In this document: positions 26,137 through 35,941 of the stretch, piece by piece | Layout: each line of letters begins with the position of its first letter | Position numbering within the stretch: position 1 is the stretch's first letter | NCBI GenBank assembly: GCA_028279875.1 | Contig: JANQMU010000013.1 | Coordinates: forward strand, 40,491 to 104,490 | Source: Rhizobiaceae bacterium | GTDB taxonomy: Bacteria; Pseudomonadota; Alphaproteobacteria; Rhizobiales; Rhizobiaceae | Reading direction: 5' to 3' | Length of the DNA stretch: 64,000 nucleotides | Notes under the pieces: model-generated | Database searches by the model: none | Seen by the model: the letters and a program-made list of their open reading frames with translations, nothing else | What the model was told of the DNA's origin: nothing | Translations under genes and position numbers: made by a program

Positions 26137-29100
26137 CTACTTGTCGAGCTGCTCTTTCAGCGCCGCCAGCTTGGCGAAGGGCGAATCCGGATCGATCGGC
26201 TTTTCCTTGCGCGGCGGCCGCGCCGAAAAACGCGCCTGATCGCCCTTTTTGGGCTTGCGGGGACCGCCCTTGAACCGGCCCTTGCCCTTCGGTCCCTTCT
26301 CACCGTCGCGCTGGTGGCGGCCACGGGCGCCATTCTGATTGTTCCTGAAACCCTGGCGGTGACGGCTCCGCCCGCCATCCGACCGGCCGCCGGGACGCCA
26401 CAGCAGAACCGGCTTCGGCGCCTCCGCATCATCAGCGCCGGGCTGGGCGGCAATGTCGGAGGCACCCGGTTCGATCGCCTTGCCGTCCGGACATTCGGCG
26501 GCCTGCGGCTGGCTTTCCGCGGCCTCGTCGGCCGGCTTGTCCCGCTCTTCCGGCGTGGGCGCCTGCGTGGCGGCGACCGCCGTCGCGGCGCCAACGCCTT
26601 CACCCGATGCCGGTTCGGCAGCAGCATCGCCGCCCGCAGCACCCTCTTCCGCACTGGCGGTCGTGGCGGTTTCCGCCTCCGCGGGCGCACTCGCCGGGAC
26701 GGCATTTTCCGGATCCTGCCCCTTGGCCTCGGTGGCCCCGTCACCGGTTTCCTGCTCGGCCGTTTCACCGGCCGCCTCGGCCAGCTTCGCGTCCAATGCC
26801 GAAAGATGCGCCGCCGCAACCTCCGCCGTCACCGTTTCGCAGCGATAGCCGAGCCCCTTGAGGATTTCCTCCAGATCGTCCTGCGTGGCGCCGAGAATCG
26901 ACAACATCGCCGGAGTCGAGACGAAACGCCGGCCATCATAGGCGCCGTCGGGTCGCGGGCTGCTATCGGGTTTCCAGTGCAGGGCCGGGCGGATCAGATC
27001 GGCGAGCCGTTCGAGGATGTCGATGCGCACGGCGCGCTTGCCCAGAAACCGGAAGCCTGCCAGTTTGTAGAAGGCGCGTTCGAAGGACACATCGGTGACG
27101 ATGGACGTTCGGCCGGCCGCCAGGGCACCGGTGATCTCGCCATAGCCGGGCTTGCCGAACCCGTCATGGCGCAGCGCCCATAAAAGCGTGATCATCTCCG
27201 CCGGAGCCGGCTTCAGGAGGGCCGGCATGAAGACGTGATAGGCCCCGAAGCGCACCCCATAGCGGCGCAGCGATCCGCGCGCCTCCTGATCGAGCGCCTT
27301 GACGTCATCGGCCACATCACGGCGGAACAGCACGCCGAGACCTTCGACGATGCGGAACGCCAGCCCCTTGGCCAGCCCTTCCAGATCCTCGGCCTGCGCC
27401 AGTTCATCGAGCGGTTTGAGCACCGTCGCCACCTGGTGATGCGCGAACCGCTGGATACGGGCTGTGACCACCTCACGCGCCTGGGCGGACAGTTGCTCAT
27501 CCGCCAACAGCACGATGCCAGGCCGCAGGATCTGCTCGCCGTCCGTCAGATGCGCGACCGGATCGCCCAGCCAGCGCACCACGCCGTCGGAACCGATCGC
27601 GAAATCGCCATTGCCCGACGCGTGCAGCCGGGCGGCCCTCGCCTCGAATTCCAGCGCCAGCGACTTCTGCGCCGCGGCCATCACCGCCTTGGCGTCCGGC
27701 CCCTGCGCGCTGGCATCGGGTGTGAAGCGAAATCCTGCCAACTGCCCGACGGGGTGCCCCTCGACAAAGACATCGCCGTCAACACCGATTTGAGCTTCAA
27801 GCATCGCATTTTCTCTCAGTCGCCTCATGAGCACAGATGTCCTGCGGTCAACAAAGCGTTTCGTCAACCTCTCATGCAGCGCATCGGACAGCCGATCCTC
27901 GATTTCGCGCGTCTTTTCTTGCCAGTGTGACGGATGTGCAAGCCATCCGGGCCGGTGCGCGGCATAGGTCCATGTCCTGATCTGCGAAATCCGCGCCGAC
28001 AGGGTATCGATCTCGCCATCCGTCCGGTCGGCCCGCCGCACCTGCTCATTGACATAATCCTCGCGCACCGCGCCATGGCGCACGATATCGCCAAAGATCG
28101 CGGCGATGATATCGGCATGCTGGGCCGGCGTGATCCGTCGATAATCCGGCAGGGCGCAGACCTCCCACAGCAATTCGACGCTTTGGGCCGTTCCGGCGAG
28201 ATCGGCGATACCGCCGCCGCGCGCCAGATATTCGAGCGCCTGCTGATCGACGGCCGGCAGGGCGCGGGTCAGGCCGGAGACGGCCGGCGGCCGGTCGAGG
28301 CTGGCCCGCAGCGCTTCGATGGACTGGAAATCCAGCGCCTTGCTGCGCCATTGCAGGACCTTTTCGGGCTGAAAATCATGCCCCTCGATCCGCTCCACCA
28401 GGTCCTCGGCGAACGGATCGACCCGCCCGGTCACGCCGAATGTGCCGTCATGCATGTGTCGGCCGGCGCGGCCGGCAATCTGGCCGAGTTCCGACGGGTT
28501 CAGCCGGCGGAACTGGAAACCGTCGAATTTGCGGTCCTGGGCGAAGGCCACATGATCGACATCGAGATTGAGCCCCATGCCGATGGCGTCGGTCGCCACC
28601 AGATATTCGACGTCACCCGCCTGGTAGAGCGCGACCTGCGCATTACGGGTGCGCGGGCTGAGCGCGCCGAGGACCACGGCCGCGCCGCCGCGCTGGCGAC
28701 GGATCAGTTCGGCGACCGCATAGACCTCGTCGGCGGAAAAGGCGACGATGGCCGACCGGCGCGGAAGACGGGTGATTTTCTTCGACCCCGCATAGGCAAG
28801 GTGCGACAGGCGCGGCCGCGCCACCACGGTCAGCCCCGGCAGCAGGCTCTCCAGGATACCGCGCATCGTCGCAGCGCCGAGCAGCAGCGTTTCCTCCCGC
28901 CCGCGAAGGTGGAGCAGCCGGTCGGTGAAGACGTGCCCGCGTTCCAGATCGGCCGCTAACTGAACCTCGTCGATCGCCACGAAAGCGGCATCCGTTTCGC
29001 GCGGCATCGCTTCGACCGTGCACACTCGGTAGCGCGCATCGGGCGGACCGATCTTCTCCTCGCCGGTCACCAGCGCCACATGTTCGACGCCCGCTTTCTG

Positions 29101-29283
29101 GACGACCCGCCCATAGACCTCGCGGGCGAGCAGCCGCAGCGGCAGTCCGATGACGCCGGATTTGTGCGCGACCATACGCTCGATGGCATAATGCGTCTTG
29201 CCGGTATTGGTCGGGCCGAGCACGGCCACGACGCCCCGGCCGCTGAAGATCATCGGCTGATTTTGAGAAGGCGAGGTCAACAT
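26137..29283 (-). CDS. Suv3-like DExH RNA helicase with long basic C-terminal tail
   Basis: The 1048-residue protein has Walker A GPTNTGKT (23-30), DEVQ-type motif II (AIDEVQLA), motif III GAATMRG and motif VI QIAGRAGRH. This places it with SUPV3L1/Suv3, the helicase of the mitochondrial degradosome. The helicase core is followed by family-specific domains to about residue 830. After that comes a low-complexity tail: first acidic and Ala/Glu/Pro-rich, then strongly basic (GRHQRDGEKGPKGKGRFKGGPRKPKKG). The tail probably binds RNA or ribonucleases. Its promoter should lie in the GANTC-rich region upstream. The S4 gene follows. Confidence 0.9.
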   Translation of the reverse strand: MLTSPSQNQPMIFSGRGVVAVLGPTNTGKTHYAIERMVAHKSGVIGLPLRLLAREVYGRVVQKAGVEHVALVTGEEKIGPPDARYRVCTVEAMPRETDAAFVAIDEVQLAADLERGHVFTDRLLHLRGREETLLLGAATMRGILESLLPGLTVVARPRLSHLAYAGSKKITRLPRRSAIVAFSADEVYAVAELIRRQRGGAAVVLGALSPRTRNAQVALYQAGDVEYLVATDAIGMGLNLDVDHVAFAQDRKFDGFQFRRLNPSELGQIAGRAGRHMHDGTFGVTGRVDPFAEDLVERIEGHDFQPEKVLQWRSKALDFQSIEALRASLDRPPAVSGLTRALPAVDQQALEYLARGGGIADLAGTAQSVELLWEVCALPDYRRITPAQHADIIAAIFGDIVRHGAVREDYVNEQVRRADRTDGEIDTLSARISQIRTWTYAAHRPGWLAHPSHWQEKTREIEDRLSDALHERLTKRFVDRRTSVLMRRLRENAMLEAQIGVDGDVFVEGHPVGQLAGFRFTPDASAQGPDAKAVMAAAQKSLALEFEARAARLHASGNGDFAIGSDGVVRWLGDPVAHLTDGEQILRPGIVLLADEQLSAQAREVVTARIQRFAHHQVATVLKPLDELAQAEDLEGLAKGLAFRIVEGLGVLFRRDVADDVKALDQEARGSLRRYGVRFGAYHVFMPALLKPAPAEMITLLWALRHDGFGKPGYGEITGALAAGRTSIVTDVSFERAFYKLAGFRFLGKRAVRIDILERLADLIRPALHWKPDSSPRPDGAYDGRRFVSTPAMLSILGATQDDLEEILKGLGYRCETVTAEVAAAHLSALDAKLAEAAGETAEQETGDGATEAKGQDPENAVPASAPAEAETATTASAEEGAAGGDAAAEPASGEGVGAATAVAATQAPTPEERDKPADEAAESQPQAAECPDGKAIEPGASDIAAQPGADDAEAPKPVLLWRPGGRSDGGRSRHRQGFRNNQNGARGRHQRDGEKGPKGKGRFKGGPRKPKKGDQARFSARPPRKEKPIDPDSPFAKLAALKEQLDK

Positions 29284-29353
29284 GAATGAAGAAGGTCTTC
29301 CCGTTGGTCGTTGTGCTGAAACCGGATCAGGCTGATATCAGGTTCGGGGCCTC

Positions 29354-29726
29354 GAGTCTTTAGGACAAAATGGGGTCGCCGACGACGGATGTCACCACCA
29401 CAATTAACATTTGGAACAGGGATGGAACGAATCGGCGACGAATCACTGACTCTCGCCGATTCCGGGTTTGTTCACGGCCAGATATGCCGATTCCCGGCTG
29501 CCGCCCCACTAGATGCTGAATCCGATTTCAACCACCCGAACCTCCCATACGGAAAATGCAGGGCCGGCGTTAACGAATTGGACGAGCAGTTTCTCCAACC
29601 ACGGCGGGAAGCCGTAACCTTTTGTTAAGCATTGGTAATTCTGAACGAACCCTTAACGGGAATCCCGAGAAAACGCGCGGCCCCGTTAACGATTCGACCA
29701 AAGCCGGAACGAATCGGCGACGAATC
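29354..29726. other. Non-coding region dense in GANTC (CcrM) sites
   Basis: The whole gap 29284-29866 (583 bases) has no supported gene. Between 29354 and 29726 there are 11 GANTC sites (starts 29354, 29429, 29440, 29448, 29458, 29489, 29518, 29660, 29691, 29711, 29722), where about 1.5 are expected by chance. Several TTAAC or TTAAG elements also occur (near 29404, 29571, 29625, 29653, 29687, 29842). GANTC is the CcrM methylation site in alphaproteobacteria. The region includes the helicase promoter. Confidence 0.7.
29424..29450 (+). repeat. 27-bp direct repeat, copy 1
   Basis: This copy and 29706-29732 match at 26 of 27 positions. The core GAATCGGCGACGAATC holds two GANTC sites 11 bases apart. 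The two copies lie 282 bases apart in the same orientation in non-coding DNA. Confidence 0.85.
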
Positions 29727-29732
29727 GCTGAC
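29706..29732 (+). repeat. 27-bp direct repeat, copy 2
   Basis: This is the second copy of the repeat at 29424-29450; it differs by one base (ATCGCTGAC instead of ATCACTGAC). Confidence 0.85.
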
Positions 29733-29779
29733 CTGACCATGTTCTGCTTATGTCCACACAAGATCTAGCGGCGGCGGTT

Positions 29780-29815
29780 CCGTGGCGACACTATTTTCGT
29801 GTCGCGCCGCCACGG
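29780..29815 (-). terminator. Imperfect hairpin downstream of phaB
   Basis: CCGTGGCGACAC (29780-29791) pairs with GTGTCGC..GCCACGG (29799-29815) around a TATTTTC loop, with three extra bases in one arm. It lies about 50 bases after the phaB stop. There is no T run on the minus strand, so it may be a stabilising hairpin rather than a true terminator. Confidence 0.4.
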
Positions 29816-29866
29816 TTTTACGCATTTCAGAAGCGGTTTCGTTAACCTTTGCAGCGCCGATGCGGC

Positions 29867-30592
29867 TCAGACGAAGAACTGTCCGCCATTGGCCGAGAGA
29901 GTCGAACCGGTGATGAAGCCCGCATCGTCCGACGCCAGGAAGACGACACAGCGGGCGATTTCCTCCGGCTCGCCGAGCCGGCCCACCGGGATTTGCGGGA
30001 TGATGCGCTCGTTGAGCACCTTCTCGGGCACTGCCCGCACCATTTCCGTGCCGATATAGCCGGGGCAGATCGCGTTGACCGTGATGCCCTTGGCCGCGCC
30101 TTCCTGCGCCAGGGTCTTGGTCAGGCCGAGATCGCCGGCCTTGGAGGCCGAATAGTTGGCCTGCCCCATCTGGCCCTTCTGGCCGTTGATCGACGAGATA
30201 TTGATGACCCGGCCGAAACCGCGCTCGCGCATGCCCGGCCAGATCGGATGGGTCATGTTGAACAGCCCGGTCAGATTGGTGTCGATCACCTCTTTCCAGT
30301 TTTCCGGTGTCATTTTGTGAAACATCGCATCGCGGGTGATGCCGGCATTGTTGACCAGCACATCGACAGGCCCGAGTTCGGCTTCGATCGCGGCAATGCC
30401 GTCGACACAGGCCTGGTAATCGGCAACGTCCCATTTGTGGACGCCGATGCTGGTCTCGGCCTTGAAGGCATTGGCCTTCTCGTCATTGCCGGCATAGCTG
30501 GCCGCGACCTTGTATCCGGCATCCTTCAGCGCGATGGAAATCGCAGCGCCGATGCCACGCGTTCCACCGGTAACAATTGCAACCCTGCTCAT
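29867..30592 (-). CDS. phaB: Acetoacetyl-CoA reductase
   Basis: The 241-residue short-chain dehydrogenase starts at ATG 30592 behind GGAGAG. It shows TGGTRGIG (8-15) for NADPH, NNAG, catalytic Ser134, Tyr147 and Lys151 (YSASKAG), and PhaB-specific segments such as VLVNNAGITRDAMFHKM and NISSINGQKGQMGQANYSA. It reduces acetoacetyl-CoA to (R)-3-hydroxybutyryl-CoA for polyhydroxybutyrate synthesis. The gene follows phaA by 55 bases on the same strand. The PHB synthase gene phaC is not in the window. Confidence 0.96.
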   Translation of the reverse strand: MSRVAIVTGGTRGIGAAISIALKDAGYKVAASYAGNDEKANAFKAETSIGVHKWDVADYQACVDGIAAIEAELGPVDVLVNNAGITRDAMFHKMTPENWKEVIDTNLTGLFNMTHPIWPGMRERGFGRVINISSINGQKGQMGQANYSASKAGDLGLTKTLAQEGAAKGITVNAICPGYIGTEMVRAVPEKVLNERIIPQIPVGRLGEPEEIARCVVFLASDDAGFITGSTLSANGGQFFV

Positions 30593-30647
30593 GGGTTTCT
30601 CTCCGTTTTGCTCAATGGGCGGCGCTGCCGCCCGTTCCATGTTTCAG

Positions 30648-31829
30648 CTATGCGCGCTCAACGCACATGGCGACGCCCATGCCGCCACCGATGCACAGCG
30701 TGGCAAGGCCCTTCTTCACATCGCGGCGCTGCATCTCGAACAGCAGTGTATTGAGGACGCGCGCGCCCGACGCGCCGATCGGGTGGCCGATGGCGATCGC
30801 CCCGCCATTGACATTGACGATATCCGTGTCCCAGCCGAGGTCCTTGTTGACGGCGCAAGCTTGCGCCGCAAAGGCCTCATTGGCTTCCACCAGTTCGAGA
30901 TCGTCGGTCGTCCAGCCGGCCTTTTCGAGCGCCTTGCGGGACGCCGGGATGGGGCCGGTTCCCATGATCTGCGGGTCGACACCGGCCGTCGCCCAGGAGA
31001 CGATTTTGGCCATCGGCGTCACGCCCCGTTTCTGCGCTTCCTCTTCGCTCATCAGCACCACGGCGGCGGCGCCGTCATTGATGCCCGAGGCATTGGCCGC
31101 CGTCACGGTTCCTTCCTTGGAGAAGGCGGGCCGCAATTTGGCCATCTGCTCCATCGACGCGCCATGGCGGATATATTCGTCCTGGTCGACGACGGTTTCG
31201 CCTTTTCGCGTCTTGACAGTGAACGGCACGATCTCGTCGGCAAACCGGCCGGCCTTCTGGGCCGCTTCCGCCTTGTTCTGCGACTGCACCGCGAAACTGT
31301 CCTGCTCTTCGCGTGTCAGCTGCCATTTCTCGGCGATGTTCTCGGCAGTGTTGCCCATGTGGTAACCGTAGAAGGCATCCGTCAGGCCATCCTTGATCAT
31401 TGTGTCGATCAGTTTCATGTCGCCCATCTTGGTGCCGGAGCGCATGTTGGCGCAATGCGGCGCCATGGACATCGATTCCTGGCCGCCGGCAACGACGATC
31501 GCCGCGTCGCCCGTGGCGATCTGCTGCATGCCGACCGCAACCGCGCGCAGGCCCGACCCGCAAAGCTGGTTGAGGCCCCAGGCCGTGGCTTCCTGCGGCA
31601 CGCCCGCTTTCATGGCCGCCTGCCGGGCCGGGTTCTGTCCCTCGCCGGCCGACAGGATCTGCCCCATGATCACCTCGTCGACATCCTCGGGCGCGACGCC
31701 GGCGCGGCTCAAGGCCCCGGTAATCGCGGCGGCGCCGAGTTCATGGGCGGGAATAGTGGCGAAAGCGCCGTTGAAGGAGCCGACGGCGGTCCGCGCGGCG
31801 CTGGCTATTACGATGGATGGATTTGTCAT
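30648..31829 (-). CDS. phaA: Acetyl-CoA C-acetyltransferase (beta-ketothiolase)
   Basis: The 393-residue protein is a full-length thiolase with nucleophile Cys90 ([12 protein letters not shown]), His349 in [17 protein letters not shown] and Cys379 in [11 protein letters not shown]. It condenses two acetyl-CoA to acetoacetyl-CoA, the first step of PHB synthesis. The operon phaA-phaB is divergent from phaR, its likely repressor, across a 305-base gap. Length and all three catalytic residues match the biosynthetic thiolase PhaA. Confidence 0.96.
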   Translation of the reverse strand: MTNPSIVIASAARTAVGSFNGAFATIPAHELGAAAITGALSRAGVAPEDVDEVIMGQILSAGEGQNPARQAAMKAGVPQEATAWGLNQLCGSGLRAVAVGMQQIATGDAAIVVAGGQESMSMAPHCANMRSGTKMGDMKLIDTMIKDGLTDAFYGYHMGNTAENIAEKWQLTREEQDSFAVQSQNKAEAAQKAGRFADEIVPFTVKTRKGETVVDQDEYIRHGASMEQMAKLRPAFSKEGTVTAANASGINDGAAAVVLMSEEEAQKRGVTPMAKIVSWATAGVDPQIMGTGPIPASRKALEKAGWTTDDLELVEANEAFAAQACAVNKDLGWDTDIVNVNGGAIAIGHPIGASGARVLNTLLFEMQRRDVKKGLATLCIGGGMGVAMCVERA

Positions 31830-32134
31830 TCGTCTTCTCTGAATCTCGGTTTTCTGTTCAGGATACTGGGCTGTGGTGCCCCTTTAAATGCTGTGCCCGG
31901 AAAGTGAAGCAGGCGGCCCTGGAAGTCAAACGCACATGCAGCATAGCTCCTATTCGCAAACGCATGCAGCCACCGTTTACAGGAGCCCGGCGGGTCACCG
32001 CAATGCACAATAGGTCGCAATTAATACTATACTTTTTTTTGCGCCCGTGTTCATCTTGGGTGCCGGACGGCCGCATGTCCGCGCGGCGACCGGATCACGC
32101 GCCAGAGGCGGCCGCCTTGAGGGAGGTAAAGTGA
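31830..32134. promoter_or_regulatory. Divergent phaA / phaR promoter region with candidate PhaR sites
   Basis: This 305-base gap contains no gene. TGCA-rich words cluster in it: ACATGCAGC near 31934, CGCATGCAGCC near 31960, and CGCAATGCACAATAGG at 31999-32014. PhaR proteins are known to bind TGC/GCA-rich sequences and to repress their own gene, so these are candidate operators. An AT-rich stretch (TTAATACTATACT then nine Ts, 32021-32041) probably holds the phaR -10 region. Confidence 0.5.
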
Positions 32135-32728
32135 ATGGCCAAGAAAGACGGTCAGACGATCATCAAGAAATACGCCAACCGGCGGCTCTACAACACCGGG
32201 ACGAGCAGCTATGTGACGCTTGACGATCTTGCGGTGATGGTCAAGGACGGCGACGACTTTGTCGTTCTGGATGCCAAGTCCGGCGACGACATCACCCATT
32301 CCGTGCTCACCCAGATCATTTTCGAGCAAGAATCGAAAACCGGCAACACACTGCTGCCGGTCTCCTTCCTGCGGCAGTTGATCTCCTATTATGGCGATCA
32401 GATGCAGATGCTGGTTCCCAGCTATCTGGAACATTCCATGAGCGCCTTTTCGGCGCAGCAGGACCAGTTGCGCGAGCAGGTGGTCAAGGCCTTCGGCGAC
32501 ACGCCGATGGCCCGCAACATGCAATTGCCGCTGAAGGCGGTGGAGGAACAGGTGCGGCGCAACACCGAGATGTTCCAGCAGGCCATGCAGATGTTCTCGC
32601 CCTTCGCCGCCGACGCAGCCGCAAACTCTGGTAAGAGCGACAAGCCGAAATCGGAAAACAAGGACCTGCAGGAACTCAAGGAACAGTTGAGCGCCCTTCA
32701 GGACAAGCTCGACTCCCTCGGCGAATAG
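32135..32728 (+). CDS. phaR: Polyhydroxyalkanoate synthesis repressor PhaR
   Basis: The 197-residue protein begins IIKKYANRRLYNTGTSSYVTLDDLA, the diagnostic PHB/PHA accumulation regulator DNA-binding domain. The PHB-binding repeats VLTQIIFEQESKTGNTLLPVSFLRQLISYYGDQMQ follow. A coiled-coil C-terminus (LQELKEQLSALQDKLDSL) ends the protein. PhaR binds both DNA and PHB granules and represses phasin and its own expression until polymer forms. It is divergent from phaAB. The start ATG 32135 follows GGGAGGTAAAGTGA, supporting the choice. Confidence 0.96.
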   Translation: MAKKDGQTIIKKYANRRLYNTGTSSYVTLDDLAVMVKDGDDFVVLDAKSGDDITHSVLTQIIFEQESKTGNTLLPVSFLRQLISYYGDQMQMLVPSYLEHSMSAFSAQQDQLREQVVKAFGDTPMARNMQLPLKAVEEQVRRNTEMFQQAMQMFSPFAADAAANSGKSDKPKSENKDLQELKEQLSALQDKLDSLGE

Positions 32729-32736
32729 ATATCCGA

Positions 32737-33516
32737 TCAGACTGAGAGCCCAGTCGTTAATTCCCGAATGGGCTCTGAACTGCGCGTCGCGCGCGATGCG
32801 CCCTGCGGCGCCAGCACCGGCACGAAGACGCGCCGCGAGGCCCGCTCGGCGACCGGCAATCCCTGATAGAGCCGCTTCTGCGCCTCGACGATCACCACAC
32901 CGGCCAGGAACGGCCAATAGCGCCGGCCGAGACGTTCCAGCGTGCTGGCCATGCCCTGCGCCGTCTTGCGCTTAGACGGCGGAAACAGCAGCGCCTCGGC
33001 AAATGCGCCTGGTGTGAAATTCGCCTCGCGCAGCAGCCCGGTCAACTGGTTGCGCGAATAGGGCGTGCCGGAGCCGAAGGGCGTGTGGTCGAGCCGCGCC
33101 CAGACACCCCGGCGGTTGGGCACGGCGATCACCAGCCGCCCGCCCGGCGCCAGCACGCGCCAGGCCTCCATCAGGGTTTCGCGCGGATTCTCGGCATATT
33201 CCAGCGCATGGATCATCAGCGCCCGGTCGATCGCCGCATCGGCGAGCGGCAGTTCCTCATCGAACACCAGCGCCGTCGCCGAAGGCTCCTGAACTGGCCA
33301 GTTCACCGCCCCCTGAGCCGCCGGCATGAAGGCGATCGTCCGCTCCGCATCGGCTCGGAACCGGTCGAGATAGGGCACGGCGTAACCGAGCCCCATCAGC
33401 CGCTCGGCCGGCAGCGACGTCCATACCGACGACAGCGCCATGGTGATGGATTGCTGGGCCAGCGCGCCGAGGCGCGTGTGGTAGAATTGCCGCAGATCGA
33501 CGACGTCCGTGTGCAT
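32737..33516 (-). CDS. Class I SAM-dependent methyltransferase (type-11 domain)
   Basis: The 259-residue protein has a shortened N-terminal motif region ([16 protein letters not shown]), then the acidic motif [52 protein letters not shown] typical of methyltransferase type-11 proteins. The classical glycine-rich motif I is weak, replaced by [10 protein letters not shown]. It is conserved near gloB in Rhizobiales as far as I recall. The substrate is unknown. It is convergent with phaR (8 bases apart) and divergent from the glyoxalase-II-like gene. Confidence 0.8.
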   Translation of the reverse strand: MHTDVVDLRQFYHTRLGALAQQSITMALSSVWTSLPAERLMGLGYAVPYLDRFRADAERTIAFMPAAQGAVNWPVQEPSATALVFDEELPLADAAIDRALMIHALEYAENPRETLMEAWRVLAPGGRLVIAVPNRRGVWARLDHTPFGSGTPYSRNQLTGLLREANFTPGAFAEALLFPPSKRKTAQGMASTLERLGRRYWPFLAGVVIVEAQKRLYQGLPVAERASRRVFVPVLAPQGASRATRSSEPIRELTTGLSV

Positions 33517-33629
33517 GCAATCTATCTAGGCCGTGTGCGGCGGAATTGAAACCGTTCGAAGGCGACCGGCAAATCCGTTTCGCCGCGCGCCATCTTGCTG
33601 TAGGCTGGTCCAAAACCCGGGAGGCTGCC

Positions 33630-34400
33630 GTGACGACATTGCAGATCGAACAATTTTCCTGCCGAACCGACAATTTCGGCGTCCTCATCCACGACACCGC
33701 GACCGGCGCCACCGCCTCCATCGACGCACCGGAGGAAAACCCGATCCTCGACGTGCTCGAAGACCGCGGCTGGCAGCTCACCGACATATTCGTGACCCAC
33801 CACCACGCCGATCATGTCGAGGCCAATCTGGCGCTGAAGAAGAAATTCGGCGTGAAGATCACCGGTCCCCGGGACGAGGCGGACAAAATCCCCGGCCTCG
33901 ACGAGGCGGTCGGCGGCGGCGACCGGTTCCGCTTTCAGGACTATGATGTCGAGGTCATCGCGACACCCGGCCACACGCTCGGCCATATCTGCTACTACCT
34001 GCCCGACGCCGAAACGGCGTTCACCGCCGACACGCTGTTTGCCCTTGGCTGCGGCCGGATTTTCGAGGGCACGCCGGCGCAGATGCACCAGTCGCTGCAG
34101 AAACTGGCGGCGCTCCCGGACGACACAGTGGTCTATTGCGGCCATGAATATACCGAGGCCAATGCCCGCTTCGCGCTGACCATCGACCCGGGCAACCAGC
34201 AATTGGTGCAGCGCGCCACCGATGTTTACGGCCTGAGGGCCACCGGCAAACCGACCCTGCCGACCAGCATCGGCCTGGAAAAGGTCACCAACCCGTTCCT
34301 GCGCACCGGCGATCCGCAAATCCGCCAACTGCTCGAAATGGAGGATGAGTGCGACGAAGCCGTGTTCGCCGAGATCCGCCGCCGCAAGGACAGTTTCTAA
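33630..34400 (+). CDS. gloB: Hydroxyacylglutathione hydrolase (glyoxalase II)
   Basis: The 256-residue metallo-beta-lactamase-fold protein starts at GTG 33630 behind GGGAGG. It has the metal motif THHHADH (56-62), [27 protein letters not shown], and [13 protein letters not shown], and the glyoxalase II C-terminal domain with RRKDSF at the end. It hydrolyses S-D-lactoylglutathione to D-lactate and glutathione in methylglyoxal detoxification. The stop overlaps the end of the convergent YhhN gene by 4 bases. Confidence 0.95.
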   Translation: MTTLQIEQFSCRTDNFGVLIHDTATGATASIDAPEENPILDVLEDRGWQLTDIFVTHHHADHVEANLALKKKFGVKITGPRDEADKIPGLDEAVGGGDRFRFQDYDVEVIATPGHTLGHICYYLPDAETAFTADTLFALGCGRIFEGTPAQMHQSLQKLAALPDDTVVYCGHEYTEANARFALTIDPGNQQLVQRATDVYGLRATGKPTLPTSIGLEKVTNPFLRTGDPQIRQLLEMEDECDEAVFAEIRRRKDSF

Positions 34401-35059
34401 AGCAGTGCCAGCGCCGACAGCGTGATGAGGAGATGTCCGGCGTAATAGATGATCCACCCGACAGTGGTCCGCCATTGCGGCTGCCCTGCAGCCGGCCCGA
34501 AACGCAGGGCGAGGAACACCGCGAAGGTCACCAGCAAAATGGACCCCGCAATCAGGCCGGGCAGCACCGTTCCCAACGCCACAAGGGTCGGAACCGGCGA
34601 AAGCGCCAATGAAGCCATGACCGGAAGGCGAAACGGGCCGGCAACGGCGATCGCGCTACGCATGGCCGGCCAGACCGCCAGCGGCAACAGCAGGGCGATG
34701 ACGATCCGCCAGGGCTGCGCCAGATAGAGCCCGGCTTCCGCGCCGCGAAGGAAAAGCACCGCATATCCCAGATACCCGGCGAAAAACACGGCCAGCCCGA
34801 GCTGCGACGCGCGATCGTCATCCTGGGCCAGCAGCGCATCGCCGGCGGCAAAGACCAGCAGGGCTCCCGTCAGCAGGAGCGGCCCGCCGACAATTTGTGA
34901 CAAAACCGCCAGCAGCGCGACCGACAGCACCCGCGCACCGGTTCGCCGCGCCGAAGGCGGCGCGCTCGCTAGAAAACCGGAGAGGAACGCGGCGGCGAAG
35001 GATAGCACAAGGGTGCCCAATTGCGGCGAGTCGACGCTATATTCGAAAATCCGCGGCAT
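34397..35059 (-). CDS. YhhN/TMEM86-family membrane protein (lysoplasmalogenase-like)
   Basis: The 220-residue protein has about eight membrane segments and matches the YhhN family: [34 protein letters not shown] contains the conserved GD and FxxGHxxY-like layout. A C-terminal [15 protein letters not shown] segment is also present. Human TMEM86 relatives hydrolyse the vinyl ether of lysoplasmalogen; a bacterial role is less clear. It is 3 bases downstream of the EamA exporter gene and likely co-transcribed. Confidence 0.7.
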   Translation of the reverse strand: MPRIFEYSVDSPQLGTLVLSFAAAFLSGFLASAPPSARRTGARVLSVALLAVLSQIVGGPLLLTGALLVFAAGDALLAQDDDRASQLGLAVFFAGYLGYAVLFLRGAEAGLYLAQPWRIVIALLLPLAVWPAMRSAIAVAGPFRLPVMASLALSPVPTLVALGTVLPGLIAGSILLVTFAVFLALRFGPAAGQPQWRTTVGWIIYYAGHLLITLSALALL

Positions 35060-35062
35060 GCC

Positions 35063-35941
35063 TCACGCTTCCTTCGTCCGGTTTGACCGCGCCAGGATCA
35101 AATCCTTGGCCGCCAGCGCTGCCCCGCCGACGATCAGGCCGCAGGCCAGCAGGATGCGCCAGTCGGCTTCGCCCGCACCGGCGGCGATCAACAGCAGGGT
35201 CGACAGCAGCGGCGCCGCATAGCTGGTGGCGCCGAGAACCTGGATATTGCCGTGCTTGACGCCGTAATCCCAGGCATAGAAGGCAGCGCCGACGGGCAGC
35301 AGGCCGAGACCGGCCACCGCCAGCCACTCGCCGGGTCCCTGCGGCCACACGGTGTCCTCGAGGCCGAGATGGCAAAGCAGTGACAGCACCGCCGTCGCTG
35401 CGCAGAAGCCGGCGACCACATCGGTCGGCACCGCACCGAAGCGCCGAGACAACAGCGAATAGGCAGACCAGGTAAAGGCGCAAAGCAGCGCCGCGCCATA
35501 GCCGAGCGCAAAGCGGTCGTCGAAGGCAAGCCCCTTGCCCAAGACGATCAGCACGGTGCCGAAAAGGCCGGCCAGCGCCCCGACGACATGCTGCCACCCG
35601 AGCCTTTCGCCAGGCAGCAGGGCCGATCCGACGACGATCAGCAGCGGCCACAGATAGGCGATCAGCCCGGCTTCGATGGCCGGCGCGTTACGCAGGGCGG
35701 TGAAATAGAAGAAGTGATAGCCGAACAGGCCGATCACGCCGAGCAGCCAGACCTTTGGCGGCTGGCGCAGATGTTTCAGCCGGGCGGGATTGAACAGCAG
35801 CGGCACCAGCCCGACGGCCGTGCCGATAGCAAAACACATGGCGGCAAGCTGGAACGGCGGCACCTTTCCCGACGAAGCCGTCAGCAGCGCCAGCAGCGAC
35901 CACATGACGATTGCGCTGAACCCGATCAGTGTCGCCCGCAT
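35063..35941 (-). CDS. EamA/DMT-superfamily exporter (YddG-like)
   Basis: The 292-residue protein has ten membrane segments in two EamA repeats: GFSAIVMWSLLALLTA.. and GYGAALLCAFTWSAYSLLSRRFG. It starts at ATG 35941 behind GGCGGAAAG; a longer frame reaches 35971. The GYHFFYFTALRNAPAIEAGLIAYLWPLLIV segment is typical for YddG-like aromatic amino acid or metabolite exporters. The substrate cannot be determined. The YhhN gene follows after 3 bases. Confidence 0.8.
   Translation of the reverse strand: MRATLIGFSAIVMWSLLALLTASSGKVPPFQLAAMCFAIGTAVGLVPLLFNPARLKHLRQPPKVWLLGVIGLFGYHFFYFTALRNAPAIEAGLIAYLWPLLIVVGSALLPGERLGWQHVVGALAGLFGTVLIVLGKGLAFDDRFALGYGAALLCAFTWSAYSLLSRRFGAVPTDVVAGFCAATAVLSLLCHLGLEDTVWPQGPGEWLAVAGLGLLPVGAAFYAWDYGVKHGNIQVLGATSYAAPLLSTLLLIAAGAGEADWRILLACGLIVGGAALAAKDLILARSNRTKEA

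Noticed and set aside
26092..27183. 363-codon plus-strand frame rich in Arg and Gly
   Set aside because: It is antisense to the biased tail of the Suv3-like helicase, and its composition mirrors that bias.
29389..29628. 79-codon plus-strand frame in the GANTC-rich gap
   Set aside because: It has no ribosome binding site, no recognisable motif and overlaps the dense repeat and GANTC region.
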